Of a stretch of 64,000 bases of DNA, positions 33,571-45,884 are shown one piece after another (position 1 is the first letter of the stretch; each line of letters starts with the position of its first letter). The notes beneath the pieces were generated by a model, which saw only the letters and a program-made list of their open reading frames with translations, was not told the origin of the DNA and ran no database searches. A program made the translations under genes and the position numbers. This DNA comes from Pelobates cultripes (lineage: Eukaryota > Chordata > Amphibia > Anura > Pelobatidae): contig OW240913.1 of the NCBI GenBank assembly GCA_933207985.1, positions 279,907,015-279,971,014 of the forward strand, written 5' to 3'.

Positions 33571-35040
33571 CCTGGTCTCATTGTTAAAGGGTCGCAGTAC
33601 CCAACAGAGCCTATGATAAAAGATACCCATCGGGAGGCCCCAAGTGTGAAGGCCACCAAATGTCCTCACCAACTTGTGGGCCCTGCTAGATCTAGATCTG
33701 AAACATGTGGTGGACTTAAGGAGAAAACTGTAATTTACATTTTCATGTTCATAGTGTGTGACTTATATCACACCTACTACTAAACCAGGCTCGACACCCG
33801 GTACAGGCTGAGTACTGGAAGCCATTAGTAAAGAAAAAAGACAGCTTGACACAAGTCGACGATCACTGTAGTGACAGTAGCCTATATTACAATAAGTGAA
33901 TGCAAAAAAATAACTGAACAATTACATTGTGGATGCGTTTGACCTCTGTCAAAGCATTGGCTACCACTCCCCTATATTAATCTGGACATGATTTTAGATG
34001 ATTTACATCCCACACTGTGTGATGTCATAGAACACTGCTTGCTTTTTGTTACTGTGTCTGTGCATATTATTAGTTATAATGATCTTGGGATTCACCTTTA
34101 TAATCCAGATTCCATTTAAAAGAAAATTAACTGGCTGTGGTGCTGAATGCTATAAGAAGACTAGCAATCCGGTCTCTCGCAGTATAGAGGTCAACCACTC
34201 TGTTTAGAAGGACAGAATAAATGTGTTTGTTGAACTTTCATAGCTGGACTGGGAAAAAAAAGTAGTCCCAAGTTTAATACCAGCCCTAAGATACATTGTG
34301 TCAGGACAATGCACAGATATAAAAGTGGCTATGTAAAACATTATAGTCACTAGAACAACTACAGCTTAATGTAGATGTTCTGGTGAGTATAGTATGTCCC
34401 TGCAGACATTTTAATGTAAACACGGTTCTTAGCACGTATTCATTTTTTTAGAATCTAACAGTAATCACTATGGAAGCTAGAATTTACAGGCATTTACCTG
34501 CTGCTTCCTAATGTCATGTTTTCTTGGCATTTTTGTTATGAAAATAAACTTTCCGCATTGTGCTTCTAGAACCCAGTCTGTGACACATGATAGGGAATCT
34601 CAAAGATGTTTAAACTGACTTTCAAGTATAACTGATTTCAGCAGCAACACAAATATTTACATGACTTGGTAAATTAATGTGAATGTCTGACTTGGGCTTG
34701 AAGGAGAATATTGTAAATAAAGCAATATTTGTAAAAAGTGTGTATTTTTATATACACAAATTCACACGGAATTGATACAGCGAGACTATTCTCAACGTTT
34801 CGTAAATTTTCTTTCTGAAAAGGTGGTTGGGTGCATCTCCTGGAGCCAGGTGAACTGTTAAAAAATTATTTTACTTGTACGTTGCCAGGTAAGCTTGCAC
34901 TTTGATGGCAATTACATTGGGATTTGGGATAGTACAGGTGTATTTTTTTTTCTGTTTAAACATTAGGGATGTATAACATAGCCAGTGTTGCCACTCAAGA
35001 GTATAGTGAGTTTAAGTGCAAGGCGAATACATGTGTGTTT
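33571..35040. other. Unique DNA with one MITE scrap
   Basis: No gene seen. At about 34340-34430 the sequence TATAGTCACTAGAACAAC ... GTTCTGGTGAGTATAG is an inverted arm pair of a T2-like MITE fragment. Confidence 0.45.
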
Positions 35041-35046
35041 AAAAGA

Positions 35047-35405
35047 ATGTTTAAAAGAATTCTCCGGCAACATAATTTCATCTCAGTAAAGTTGTTATAG
35101 TGCCAAGAGTTTCCTAGCACCATCTTACTTTTAAGAGTTAAACCATTCTCTTGGTGTCCCAATCCTCTTGTTTTCCAGGCTAATGCAGAAGCACTAGCAC
35201 AAGCAGTGAGGGGGCAGCAGTGATTGGATGAGAGCATCAGATTATGCTCCGAGGTTATCACTGCCTGGACATCACAAGTGAAGACTGACTATTGGGGATA
35301 CATCTCAATTGTTAAACCATTCAAGAAAACTGTGGCAATGGTCTACAGGGACCATAACAACTTAATAGAGTTGAAGTTGATACAGTGCCTAGAGTATTCC
35401 TTTAA
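35047..35405. mobile_element. T2-like MITE, degraded
   Basis: The left arm TTTAAAAGAATTCTCCGGC and right arm AGAGTATTCCTTTAAG are roughly inverted, with AACATAATTTCATCTC/ATAACAACTTAATAGAG internal complements. Confidence 0.6.
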
Positions 35406-36654
35406 GTATTTTTTTCTTACTTCACATGCTATATTTTGTAGCTACATACCTGTGAGTAATGTAGTAAAATCCCCATTTGTTGCATTGTTCTAATTTGTGC
35501 TCTCTTTAAAAGACATGCAAATGATTTAAAGCTGATTTTACAGAAGCCAAACTATACTAATTTGCATTGTGTAGAACACTTTTAGGGTTTTAATTGAAGC
35601 TGAAATGTTCTTTTTGCTGACTGATATAATTTAAAGACTGTAATTTGTCTGTAAAGTAGTAGACTGTTATTGTGAATGTCACATTGTTATACTGGCGAAT
35701 TTTTGAGATCCGATGTATACAGAATGTACTTCGCAGAATGTCCGTGTAATTACACCACTGGGATTCTTTGCACCTGGAATGCAACTTTCTACAATGAAAT
35801 TCACTAAATTATATTTTGTTTGGAATGGAACGGACTTTGCAATTGTTAATCAGCCTTTCTTTAACCCCTTCAGGACCGGACTGTTTTTGCGATGTTTGTA
35901 CGATAAGGACCAGAGCTATTTTAACACTTTTGTGGTGTTTGTGTTTAGCTGTAATTTTCCACTCTCTCATTTACTGTTCCGATACAAATTATATATTGTT
36001 TTTTTTCAGGACAAAAAGGGCTTTCTTTACATACTATTATTTTTATCATGTCATGTAATTTAATTTTAATAAAATATGGTGAAAAATTAAAAAAAAGTTT
36101 TTTGACTTCTACTTAAAAAATCTTTTACTGATCTACAAAATCGAATGAAACAAACTGCTAAATAGATTCAAAATTGTGTCCTGAGTTTAAAAACACCCAA
36201 TGTTTACGTGTTTTTTTGCTTTTATTTGCAAGTTATAGGGCTATAAGTACAAGTAGGAAATTGCTGTTTCAAATGTACATTTTTCAAATGTATCAATAGT
36301 GACATTGTACCAATGTTATGTCATAAATCTCCAAAAAACACCCCACTTGTGTATATTTTTCTTAAACTAGATAACCCAGGGTATTCATCTAAGAATATTT
36401 TGATACTTTCTATGCTGCCATTTTACCACAAACCTTTGCCAAACTTTGCATAGGTAGTTTATATTTTTAATTTTTTTCACATACATTGCAATTCAGGTAT
36501 AAATTCACAGATTCTGTTAGGTGTCACTGCCAAACAACACCCCAATATGTGTTCAGCAACATCTCCTGAGTACAGTGTACATGTATAGGTGTGTCGGTTT
36601 GTTGGGGGGCTAAAAGGCCAAAAGGCCCAGCTTGAAATTTTGACATGTAGTCAA

Positions 36655-36834
36655 TAGAGATGTCGCGAACCGTTCGCGAACTTCACCGGGAAGGGCTCGC
36701 CGCGGTTCGCCACGAACAGTTTGCGGCAAGCTCCGGTCAGCTGACACATCCCGTCCAATCTCCAGCAGACCCTCCCTCCCAGACCCTCCCACCTCCTGGA
36801 CAGCATCCATGTTGAAGCCTTCGCGACATCACTA
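36655..36834. mobile_element. hAT-type MITE, 180 bp, inside piggyBac
   Basis: Ends TAGAGATGTCGCGAA and TTCGCGACATCACTA are inverted, with perfect 8-bp duplications GTAGTCAA at 36647-36654 and 36835-36842. It interrupts one copy of the internal piggyBac duplication. Confidence 0.9.
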
Positions 36835-37629
36835 GTAGTCAAGCTGCATGCATGTCCTATTATGGACATCTTTGAAGCCGGCCAATGTATTTTACCCCCA
36901 TCAAACCATATATTTTTGAAAAGTAGACACCCTAGGGTATTTCACATGGTGGTATTTTAACACTTTCCATGCACTAATTCTACCACCAGGCTTTGTCAAA
37001 CATTGAGGTAGTAATTTTTTTCTGTTTTTCCACAGACAATGTACTTTAGGCATGAATTAACAGATCCTGTTATGTGTCACTTCCAAACAACACCCCAATA
37101 TGTTCAGCAACATCTCCCGAGTACAGTGATACCCCCCATGTATAGGGTTGCTGGGTTGTTTGGGGGCCAAAACAATCAGAACTTGTACATGTCAGTTTTT
37201 CAACTTGATATATAGGAATGCTTGGTCTATCTTCAGTTTGACATATTTTTGCACCCCCCAGTTAATGTTACCATCATGAAGTATATATTTTTATAAAGTA
37301 GACATAAAGGTTATAGAAGATGATGTGTTTTGACTTCTTTCCCCCAACCATTTTGCCCCCCCAAAAAACAGAGAAAGTGTGGTGGTAATTTGTAAATTCT
37401 GGGTTTTATGCACATGTCATCTGGTTTTGGCCAGCTGGTTATGTGTTACTGCCAGAAAACTTGTTAGACCAAATGTGCAGGTAGCAAATGTACATTTAGC
37501 AGCAATCTTTAAACTGACTCCTGCAAATAGAATCTAACAGGAGATTTGAGGGAAGGAAACTGACTAACAAAAAATGGCTGTTTTCCAAAGAAACAAAAAA
37601 TAAAATAAAAATTCAGGAACACTTCTTAC

Positions 37630-39249
37630 AACTGTTCTGTGTGGTACAGCTTGAAACATGTTCCTACACACAGTCCTGGTTTCGAAGGGCAATCAGGACA
37701 GTGAAAAGGGGTGTCTGTCCTTTTCCCATTTTAAAAACAGACCCGACAATGTTTCTGGGGGGTTTTTCTTCTAGCAGTTGGCGGTACTTGTCCATCTCCA
37801 TAAATTGTTAAAGAAATTATTTCCAACTGAAATTGGAGAAAGGTGGTTTTCCCCGGATAATTTTTTTTAAAAAGCATAAATGAGTTGTGGGTTGCTATTT
37901 GCATCAGATAGATAGCCACCTTTTTATACCATGCTTTTGTTTTTCGTAAAATAAGATATGGCTGCATCAGCTGATCAGCCAAATCAACACCCCCCATGTA
38001 CTTATTATATGCCCTGATGCAAACCGGTTTAGACTCTACTCTGCCCCGGACAGAGACGTCTGACATGCGTTCATCATGGATGGTGGTTAGCATGTTGACA
38101 TCCTTCCTGTCCCTAAATTTTAGTGCAAGCACTTCAGCTTTGCGAAGTGCTTTACATTCGCCTTTTTTTAATTTTGCCTCTATGAGAGATTGAGGAAAGT
38201 CTTTGGAATTTTTTCTGCAGTGCCGCAGGCCAGTGTCTGTAAACCATAAAGTGTTTTAAACAGACGGACATTACTATAAAAATTATCCACATAAAGGTGG
38301 TAACCTTTATTAAACAAGGGGTTTAGTAGGTCCCATGCAAGTTTCCCACTTGTCCCCAGGGAGTCAGGACAGCCAGGAGGGTCCAGTTGACCATCTTTTC
38401 CCTCATATACACAAAAGGCAAACGTGTATCCACTTTTGCTCTTGCACAGTTTTTACAGTTTTATGCCATACCTAGAGCGCTTTAAAGGGATGTATTGTCT
38501 GAACCCTAATCTCCCTTTGTATTTCATTAGCGATTCATCTATGGATACATTTTGTTGGGGGTATAAACATCCGAAAATTTGTCCTGAAAATGGTCTAGCA
38601 GTGGGCATATTTTATGAAGCTTATCGTATTGGGGGTGATCTCTAGGGTGAAAGAGGGTATTGTCACTGAAATGTAAAAATCTCAGCAGTAACTCGTATCT
38701 GGCTCTAGACATGGTTTGGGAGAATACTGGACTAGACATTATTGGGTTGGTGCTCCAGTATGAGTGAATCATTGGCTTCTTTATAATCCCCATGAGCATT
38801 GTAAGAGCCCAGAGTTTTTTAAGTTCTGGGACATCTGTGGGATGCCAGTCATGCTCCCTGACTGTATAGCTACCTGGATTATTATCAATAAATTGGGTAG
38901 CATTCAAGTTAGTCTGGGAAGCAATCTCCTCCCAGATGGTATCCCCTAAAAATAGTTCTACATACTGCATTGGGGAGAAGCCATCCACATTAACATTAAT
39001 GTCTGCGTTGGCACTAAAAGGGGGGACATTGGGCTCGGCTAACTGTGGCGGTACCCAGTCCTCCTCCACATTCGGCGTAGCAGAGGAAGCACAGCTTCTT
39101 TCTTCAGCCAGCTCACACACAGATGACATGTCGTCTTGACTAGACATGTCAGAAAACTGACCTGGGTCAAAATCTGACGCAGTGTCAGTGGCGTCAGAGT
39201 CTGACGCCAAGAAGGCATATGCCTCCTGCAAGTTATACATACGCTGCAT
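37630..39249 (-). pseudogene. piggyBac transposase, inactivated
   Basis: A DDE-type transposase that cuts and pastes at TTAA. The N-terminal part (39249-38539, 236 codons from MQRMYNLQEAYAF) has the acidic head and the FLGDTIWEEIASQTN and WALTMLMGIIKKP regions. The three expected catalytic aspartates are still readable: VSIDESLMKYKG (near 38530), HLYVDNFYSN (near 38290) and YMGGVDLADQ (near 37980). The C-terminal Cys-rich domain (HCRVCF, then HCPDCPSKPGLC in another frame, about 37750-37640) is present. Breaks: a frameshift near 38543, a TAA near 38454, a frameshift near 38225 and one near 37735. Length without breaks would be about 540 residues, normal for the family. It cannot make active protein as it stands. 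Confidence 0.93.
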
Positions 39250-39883
39250 GTTTTACCCACGACTAAAACAAATTACAAACACACAATTTTTTTTTTTTAT
39301 ACTTTTTTTTTTATTACTAAAACAGACTAAACTAACTCCTGTCACAAAAATCTAATGGATATTTGGGGGAAGGAAACTGACTGACTAAAACAGACCAAGA
39401 CAGACCACGACAGACCAAGACAGACCAAGACACCGATTTTCAAAACAAATTCAAATACAGACAGTACAACTGCACTGCTGTAACAGATCTGGCAGGGAAG
39501 GGGTTAAAAGGTGATTTTTTAAATAACATACTGATACTTTCTGATGGTCACTGAACACTGCTGCAACAAACTATCACGATCTCTCTCTCTCTCGCCTTAC
39601 AAAACGCTACAGAGGAGAGAGATCACTGTCAAAGTGAATGTTTGTAACACCAACTTTGACAGCAGCCAATTGTGAGCGATTGCGGATTGCTCACACGCCG
39701 CAATTGGCTGTTACTATCTGCCTGGGATGTCTGACAGATAGTTACAGTGTTATACCAGCAGGAGCAATCTTTGATCGCTTCCCGCAGCCCGTTTTTCGCT
39801 ATGACAGCTCAGGACCGTCAATGGTCCAAATGCACGTTTTACCGCTGACGGTCCTGAACCATCAGCGGTCCTGAAGGGGTTAA

Positions 39884-40564
39884 ACACTGAGACTGCAATG
39901 CAATTTATAGTTCTGTAGGACAACAATAACGAGGCACCTGTGTGGTGGAAAGGAATGCTACAACACAAATTTTAGCAAACCTTGTTTTTTTCATTCATTA
40001 AGAATAAGCGAGCAATTTCTGCATATATGAAGACTAATGTTGGCAGCCAATATGGCTTATATGAAGAAAGGAGAATCAATTCAAATCCATATAAACCACA
40101 TTTTATTTCAATAGACAAATTTTACTGATTATAAAAACACCTGCTTAAAATAAAAATGAGGACAATTCATAAACATTTATTGATTAAAAATGTCTAAAAT
40201 AAAGTTTTTCATTATGTTTTATAGCAGACTATTAAATGTTACATAATTTTTACACTTATACTGCCCTCTGCTGTTCACTAGTAGTGTACCATCAGTTATT
40301 TTCACAATGATTTTTAATGTCCTTAATTCAACTATATTATTTACTTGTATTAGTTTTACTTTTTCCATTGGGACTTACCTTATAAAAATACTTAACACTG
40401 CTTCTATATGTTCTAAAATGCAATTTTTAAAGTTGTGTTTTATAGTTTGCATGTTCATTACTAAAATATACTTTTTTGAACGATTATGCAATTATATTAC
40501 AACTATAAAGTATACTATGCAATTAATATCAGGTTAGACCACAAGAACATGAGGCAAGGTAATG
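39884..40564. other. AT-rich unique DNA, no gene seen
   Basis: Nothing recognisable beyond short A/T tracts. Confidence 0.4.
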
Positions 40565-41480
40565 TTAAAGGGACAATATAGGCAGTGGCGGAACTACCGC
40601 GGTCGCAGGGGGCCCGGCCGCTCTACGGACCCCTGCGACCTGGAGCCCGCCGCCATGTGTTGCGGACCCGGCCAGTGTGGTAGAACCGCCGGAGCTGCAT
40701 GTCCAGGGGCCCATCGGGTGGTCCATGCTGTTAGGGCCACCCAATGGAAATTTATTTCCAGGGGGGCCCGGTCAGCGCTGCGGCGACTTAACAGGGCGAC
40801 CTGTGATGACATCAGACGCTGGTAGGAAGTGACAGCTCCGGTCACTTCCTCCCAGCAGTCAGAGAGAGCCATGCGGGAGGAACGAGAGGAGGGAGTCAGA
40901 GTGGGAACTCTGACTCCCATCAGGCTATACCACCACTGGACCCCAGAGAAAGTCACCCTCCTGCATCTAAAAAGTAGGAAACAGGAGGGTGACTTAAACA
41001 TTTTGTATATGTCTCTGTATGTATATGTATGTGTGTTTCTGTATGTATGTATCTACATGTCTGTATGTGTGTGTGTGTGTGTATGTATGGGACTGTGTGT
41101 GTGTATCTGTTTGTCCACATGTGTGGGGGGGATGGGGCCCAGGGCAATTTTCATACCGGGGCCATGTGGTTTCTAGTTATGCCTCTGAATACAGGCACCC
41201 AGACAACTTCATCATCTTATTGAAGTGGTCTAGGTGCTTTGTCCCTATGTCCTTAACCCTGCAATGTAAACATTGCAGTTTTAGACTGCCTCTAGTGGCT
41301 GTCTTCCAGACATTAATAAATTAATAAATTCCATTAATAAATTTCACCAAAAAGCATTGATTCAATGCTTTCCTATAGGGTAGGCCAAATGTAAGTGTGG
41401 CACATGCACATTAGGTTGTCCCATCGCTGAGATTTCACAGTTGGAGGAGCCTCATTGCTGGAATCAGAACTATCTATCAT
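40565..41480. mobile_element. T2-like MITE with nested hAT, right end lost
   Basis: TTAAAGGGACAATATAGG at 40565 is interrupted by a hAT element and resumes at 41188 with CAGGCACCCAGACAACTTCATCATC and the family blocks TTAACCCTGCAATGTAAAC and CTCTAGTGGCTGTCTTCC (each shown only in part). The right end is replaced by the 3' end of CR1 copy D at about 41486. Confidence 0.7.
40583..41187. mobile_element. hAT-type non-autonomous element, 605 bp
   Basis: It starts CAGTGGCGGAACTACCGCGG and ends CTAGTTATGCCTCTG. The 8-bp duplications AATATAGG (40575-40582) and AATACAGG (41188-41195) differ at one base. The middle is GC-rich, then GT-rich (41010-41130). No transposase is encoded. Confidence 0.8.
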
Positions 41481-41485
41481 ATATT

Positions 41486-42606
41486 GTTACATAGTTGAAA
41501 AGAAACATGCTTCCATCAAGTTCAGCCTTTCTCACATTTATTTTTGGGGTTGTGCCAGAATAAGACAAAAAAATCCAGTTTGAAGCGCCTCCATTTTTGT
41601 AGAAAACAAGGGAAAAAAATCCTACTTGACCCAAGAATGGCAGTTAGATATTTTCTTGAGTATATAAGCTATTACCTCACTGATTCAAAATAATATGCCT
41701 GAATATTATGTTTTTGCAAGTATTTATCCAATTGCTGTTTAAACATCTGTATAGACTCTGATAAAACCACCTTTTCAGGCAGAGAATTCCACATCCTTAT
41801 TGTTCTTACTGTAAAATACAATTTCATTTTCCTTAGACTAAATCTCCTTTCTTTCAGTCTAAATGGTGGACCTTGTCCTATTTATAGTCCTGTTCATGCA
41901 TACATTTCCAGACAATGGTTTTCATTGGTCCTGAATAAATTTGTATAATGCTATCATATCCCGAGGTGTGTTTTTTCCAAACTAAAGATATTTCAATTTG
42001 TTAACCTTTCTTTATAACTAAAATGCTCCATTCCTTTTATTAATTTTGTATCCCGCCTCTGTACTTTTTCTAGTGTTATGATATCCTTTTTTAGAACAGG
42101 TGCCCAAAATTGCACATTATATTCAAGGTGTGATCTTACCAGTGATTTATAAGAGGAAAAATGTATATTTTCATCCCAAGAATTAATGACCCTATTTATA
42201 CATGACAATAACTTGCTGGACTTAGCAACTGTCTAGAGACATATTGTTGCCTATTTTGTTGTCTATAACAATTCCCAAATCCTTCTCGTGCGTTGTTATC
42301 CCTAATTCACTACCATTTAGAGTGTAAGTTGATTGTGCATTCTTTACCTCGAAGTGCAAAAATGTGCATTTTAACATTAAATTTCATCTGCCATTTGAGT
42401 GCCCAGCCCCCCAATCTATCTAACTGCCTATGCTGCAAAGCAATATCCTGCATTGTATAACTTTATTTTTTGTATAATCTGCAAACACTAAAACATGGCT
42501 TTCAATGCCTATTTCAAGATTTATAAATATGTTAAAAATAAGTGGTTCCACAATAGTACCTTGAGGGACACCACTTTCCATTTTTGTCTAGCTTAAAAAT
42601 TGACCA
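41486..42606 (-). pseudogene. CR1-clade LINE, copy D, 3' part
   Basis: On the minus strand this is CR1 from the RT to the 3' end. Recognisable blocks are ESGVPQGT (near 42590), VFADYTK (near 42490, where the second catalytic Asp of FADD has become Tyr), [20 protein letters not shown] (near 42140) and the 3' end pairing with copies A and C (GCTGAACTTGATGGA, then AACTATGTAAC at 41486). Many stops and indels show age. It is cut at 42606 by a T2-like MITE and an older deletion. Confidence 0.85.
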
Positions 42607-43070
42607 TTAAAGGGACTTTCCATGCCAGTAAAACAAACCGTTTTCCTGGCACTGCAGGTCCCCTCTCACTCCAACCCCCCATCCCAGGTTGCTGAAGGGG
42701 TTAAAACCCCTTCAGTGACTTACCTGTATTCAGCGCCGATGTCCCTCGGCGCTGGGTCAGGCTCTGACTACGCTCCTCCCCATAGTAATAATGCTTTCAA
42801 TGCTTTCCTATGGGGATTTCGGCAATGCTGGAGGTCCTCACATAGCGTGAGGACATCCAGCATCGTTATAACACACTTTTCGTGTTCTATGAACACGCAA
42901 GTGTCCTCTAGTGGCTGTCTAGTAGACAGCCACTAGAGGAGGATTTAACCCTGCAAGGCAAATATTGCAGTTTATGAAAAGTGCAATAATTACACTTGCA
43001 GGGTTAAGGGTAGTGGGAGTTGGCACCCAGACCACTCCAATGGGCAGAAGTGGTCTTGGAGTATCCCTAA
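42607..43070. mobile_element. T2-like MITE inserted beside CR1 copy D
   Basis: TTAAAGGGACTTTCCATGCC on the left and GGAGTATCCCTAA on the right. The inside holds CAGCGCCGATGTCCCTCGGC, ACAGCCACTAGAGGAGG and the palindromic CACTTGCAGGGTTAAGG block of the group. Confidence 0.8.
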
Positions 43071-43074
43071 TGAC

Positions 43075-43910
43075 AATTAGCTTGTATACCAATCAAAGGT
43101 TGCCTCTTTTTACAGAGGAGTGTGTATAACAAAAGTGCTCAAAAGAGTCAAAAAGTGATTTACAGGCAGCTCAATACACTAGTGTGGAAATATCCTCTAT
43201 TCCACTGAATAAATTTAGTAGATATTGGTGCGGTGTAAGTGACAAGGACCTACACCTATAAGTGGAGCGCTCAAACACAGATAAATCTTACCAAAACGTA
43301 GTCTCATTCAATGGTAAAATATGGGGTACATGTCAAAATAAAATACAGAAAATACAATATAGTGTAGACGGTACTAAAAAATGGCTTCACAGTGATTATA
43401 ATAATATCGTGTTGAATATTACACTCACATTTCAAGGAGCCTGTATATAGAAAACACTGGCTCCGTATAAAGGCTTGTGTGCTGTTATGGTAGCACCACC
43501 CTCCTACTTCGGCTTGAAGAATTTCTCGGGAACACGAAAAAAAGAGAAGAAAGCAAACCAATGTATAGACTTATGGTGATAAATGACACAGATATGTGTT
43601 CAATAAATGGGGTGCTCACCTGGTCCTGAGCCTACGAATCCCGGCTCTAGGTATGTGGATTTTGTGCCAATTTGAATGGGGATGGCACTACCCCTGTGAG
43701 GATTCCTTGGAGGCTCCAAAAAGAACTTGGATGAGGTATTGAATGAAAATGGTGAATTTATTAGTTTAAAATAAACATAAACACAAAGATGATAAAAGTC
43801 CTCAAATAAAAGTCCTTTAAAAGTGGCCAATACGCGTTTCACTCTCAAATAGAGCTGACTGAAGAAGCTCTATTTGAGAGTGAAACGCGTATTGGCCATT
43901 TTAGTTGAAT
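43075..43910 (-). mobile_element. Penelope-like element terminal-repeat relic
   Basis: No RT or GIY-YIG coding remains. The assignment rests on a hammerhead-type core with GAAACGCGT at 43854-43896, as in the PLE at 50-53 kb, and on the layout: a sequence resembling the PLE terminal repeat, read on the minus strand, running into that hairpin. Confidence in the outer limits is low. Confidence 0.45.
43854..43896 (+). ncRNA. Hammerhead ribozyme motif in palindrome
   Basis: In order: stem I strand GCTGA, core CTGAAGA (fits CUGANGA), stem II GCTCT/AGAGT with a short loop, core GAAAC, a very short stem III GCG, cleavage-type triplet GTA, and stem I strand TTGGC (pairs with GCTGA using two G-U pairs). 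This is the type I, minimal-stem-III form reported for Penelope-like elements. The motif lies in a larger perfect palindrome, 43818-43902, whose arms include ACGCGTTTCACTCTCAAATA. That palindrome would compete with ribozyme folding. Confidence 0.65.
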
Positions 43911-44235
43911 ACCAGTACTTTTAGTTGAATACCATGAGATTTCAGAGCTTTTCCAATCACAATTTTTCTGCAAGTCTTTTTTTGCAGCAATCATATGCAT
44001 ATCTCTTGCCATATGATCCTCCTTAATAAATACTGAGGAAAAAGTAAAACATTTTGCCTTTTTAAAAATTTTTTTTTTATTTATGTACTTAAAACTGTAT
44101 TGATATTGGGTTTGCTCTTTTTGGCTATCCCTTTCTCATTTTCTAGTTCAGCCACTCTAATTGCCTTTCTGCATGCATTATTGGCTTCCTTATATCTAAT
44201 ACAGGATCTATTGATCCATCAATCCATCCATTGTG
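43911..44235 (-). pseudogene. CR1-clade LINE, copy D, linker part
   Basis: Minus-strand CR1 sequence between endonuclease and RT: coding traces match the NACKKAIRLAKLQNE and NNFFSSVYIKEEPMA regions of copies A and C. It shows that the MITE and PLE relic at 42607-43910 sit inside one CR1 copy, which has also lost about 0.6-0.8 kb of RT. Confidence 0.7.
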
Positions 44236-45743
44236 TTTACTTTCATAATGAATTATAAAATGCACTGACAATTATCATTATCTTGTGTATGTATTATTAT
44301 TGAGCTTAATTTGATATATAGTATAATGGAAAGGCAATATGACTAAAATAATAAATGTTAAAGAACATACTTGAGTTATAGAATGTTTAGATTGAGTTAA
44401 AAAACAAATGAAAAAGTTATAGTAATTACTTAATAAATATATTAAACCATCTTTACAATTTATCTTCGATTGATTAGAAAGTATTTTACAAGGAACACTA
44501 CTTTGCGATTTCTCTCGGATTCATATATATCTAGGAAAACATGTGCTATACAAAACAAGCTTACACATTTTGAATTTGCTTTTTAAAAAAAGCCCTGTTA
44601 GTTACAAGTTATTATTACAAGTTATTATTAGAATATTATTATTTTACTTAGTTTGAATTCACCAACATGATTCATTGAGCTGTACAACAGTAAATAATAA
44701 TTACAAATAATTGTGACAAACAAGGTAGATAAATATGAACAAGGGGTAGTAAGGGTCTTTCTCAAACAAGCTTGCAGTCTAGAGGAAGTGAAATATAATC
44801 ACTGTACTAGGCTACACAAGATTTAAAAATGTCTGTCCAAATTGATTCAACCCAAAAGATAATTTTATTGTGTGTGTGTTTGGTTTCATCCGTGTGGTCT
44901 TTCGGTTGAAACAAAATAATGAAATAATTTTGGGAAAAATTATTTGAAAATCAGCCAGTGTACTGCACAATATATACATAATATAAGTACATTTATAATA
45001 TAAATATTATTTATATATTTTTCTATACACTGATATATTAAATTTTTATTCATAGATCAAGTAAACGCTCAAGTAACCAACAGAGTTGAAAATGGGGGAT
45101 CAGTGAAAAATCTATATGTTATTACTGGCATTTATAAAGAGCCAACATATTCCACGTTGCAAGGGTGGCTTGTCCATAGGGGCACTTGTCCACCAGTTTT
45201 TATGTGGGAGAAAAAGTTATTTGCAATAGTTTAGAAACACTAATAAATAATAATAATAATAATAACAAACACTTTTTCTGGAAGGGAATGTGGAAAGCCA
45301 AAAAATATGTGAAAAAAAATGTTTCTCTTTAACTATGTAATAGGTTTAAATGCTGTAGAGCCCCTCTCCCCTCATTGGTAGCTGCTCGGAGAAGCTTATT
45401 TGAGAGAATCTAGTCATGTAAAAAAATGGGTCAGGTGTGAAATCTGCCCTGTTTCACAAGGTTTTACACATGCCTAGTGTCATTTAAGTATGAATTTAAT
45501 TTCCATTTGGGCAGCAGAGTCAGATGCCCATGAGTGAAGGCATGCTATTACCCTCTTTATTCAGGGGCCATCATTGGCTGATAGCACCAGGGGGTGGAGT
45601 TACAGTTCCCACAGGAGAGATAATCCATCTTTGAGGTAACACAGAGATAGCATAGCAGCATCTCCTGACTACTGCCAAATGTAAGTGTATAATAATATAT
45701 TGCCAGTGACTGTCTGAGGGCTGATCAAGATAGGGAATTTACA

Positions 45744-45777
<34 letters not shown>

Positions 45778-45880
45778 AAATCTAGGGAAGCCTAGTGGAG
45801 ACAAGGGAGGGGGGAATTTCTAAGCACTGTGCTGCCTGTTACTAATAGTTTTAATAACTTTTACTCCACATACCCACTGT
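44236..45880. other. AT-rich DNA with L2-type 3' scraps
   Basis: No gene. 44670-44815 (GAGCTGTACAACAGTAAAT ... CAAGCTTGCAGTCTAGAGGAA) and 45133-45165 (TTTATAAAGAGCCAACATATTC) resemble the 3' UTR end of the L2 element at 58-60 kb on the minus strand. A (TA)n run lies at 45750-45778. Confidence 0.5.
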
Positions 45881-45884
45881 CTAT

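Larger units (their letters stand above)
35861..39883 (-). mobile_element. piggyBac element, ~4.0 kb, TTAA target
   Basis: Both ends are present: TTAA at 35861-35864 followed by CCCCTTCAGGACCG, and the inverse CGGTCCTGAAGGGG followed by TTAA at 39880-39883. The 14-bp inverted ends and the TTAA duplication are the piggyBac signature. The transposase reads on the minus strand (39249 to about 37630). The long left flank (35865-37600) is noncoding and contains an internal ~550-bp duplication (AACAACACCCCAATATG at about 36532 and 37087) and a nested 180-bp MITE. Confidence 0.93.

Noticed and set aside
35713..36063. Hydrophobic 116-residue frame that could be a membrane protein
   Set aside because: It crosses the left end of the piggyBac element and is T-rich noncoding sequence.
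37996..39139. Plus-strand frames across the piggyBac region
   Set aside because: They are antisense shadows of the transposase.
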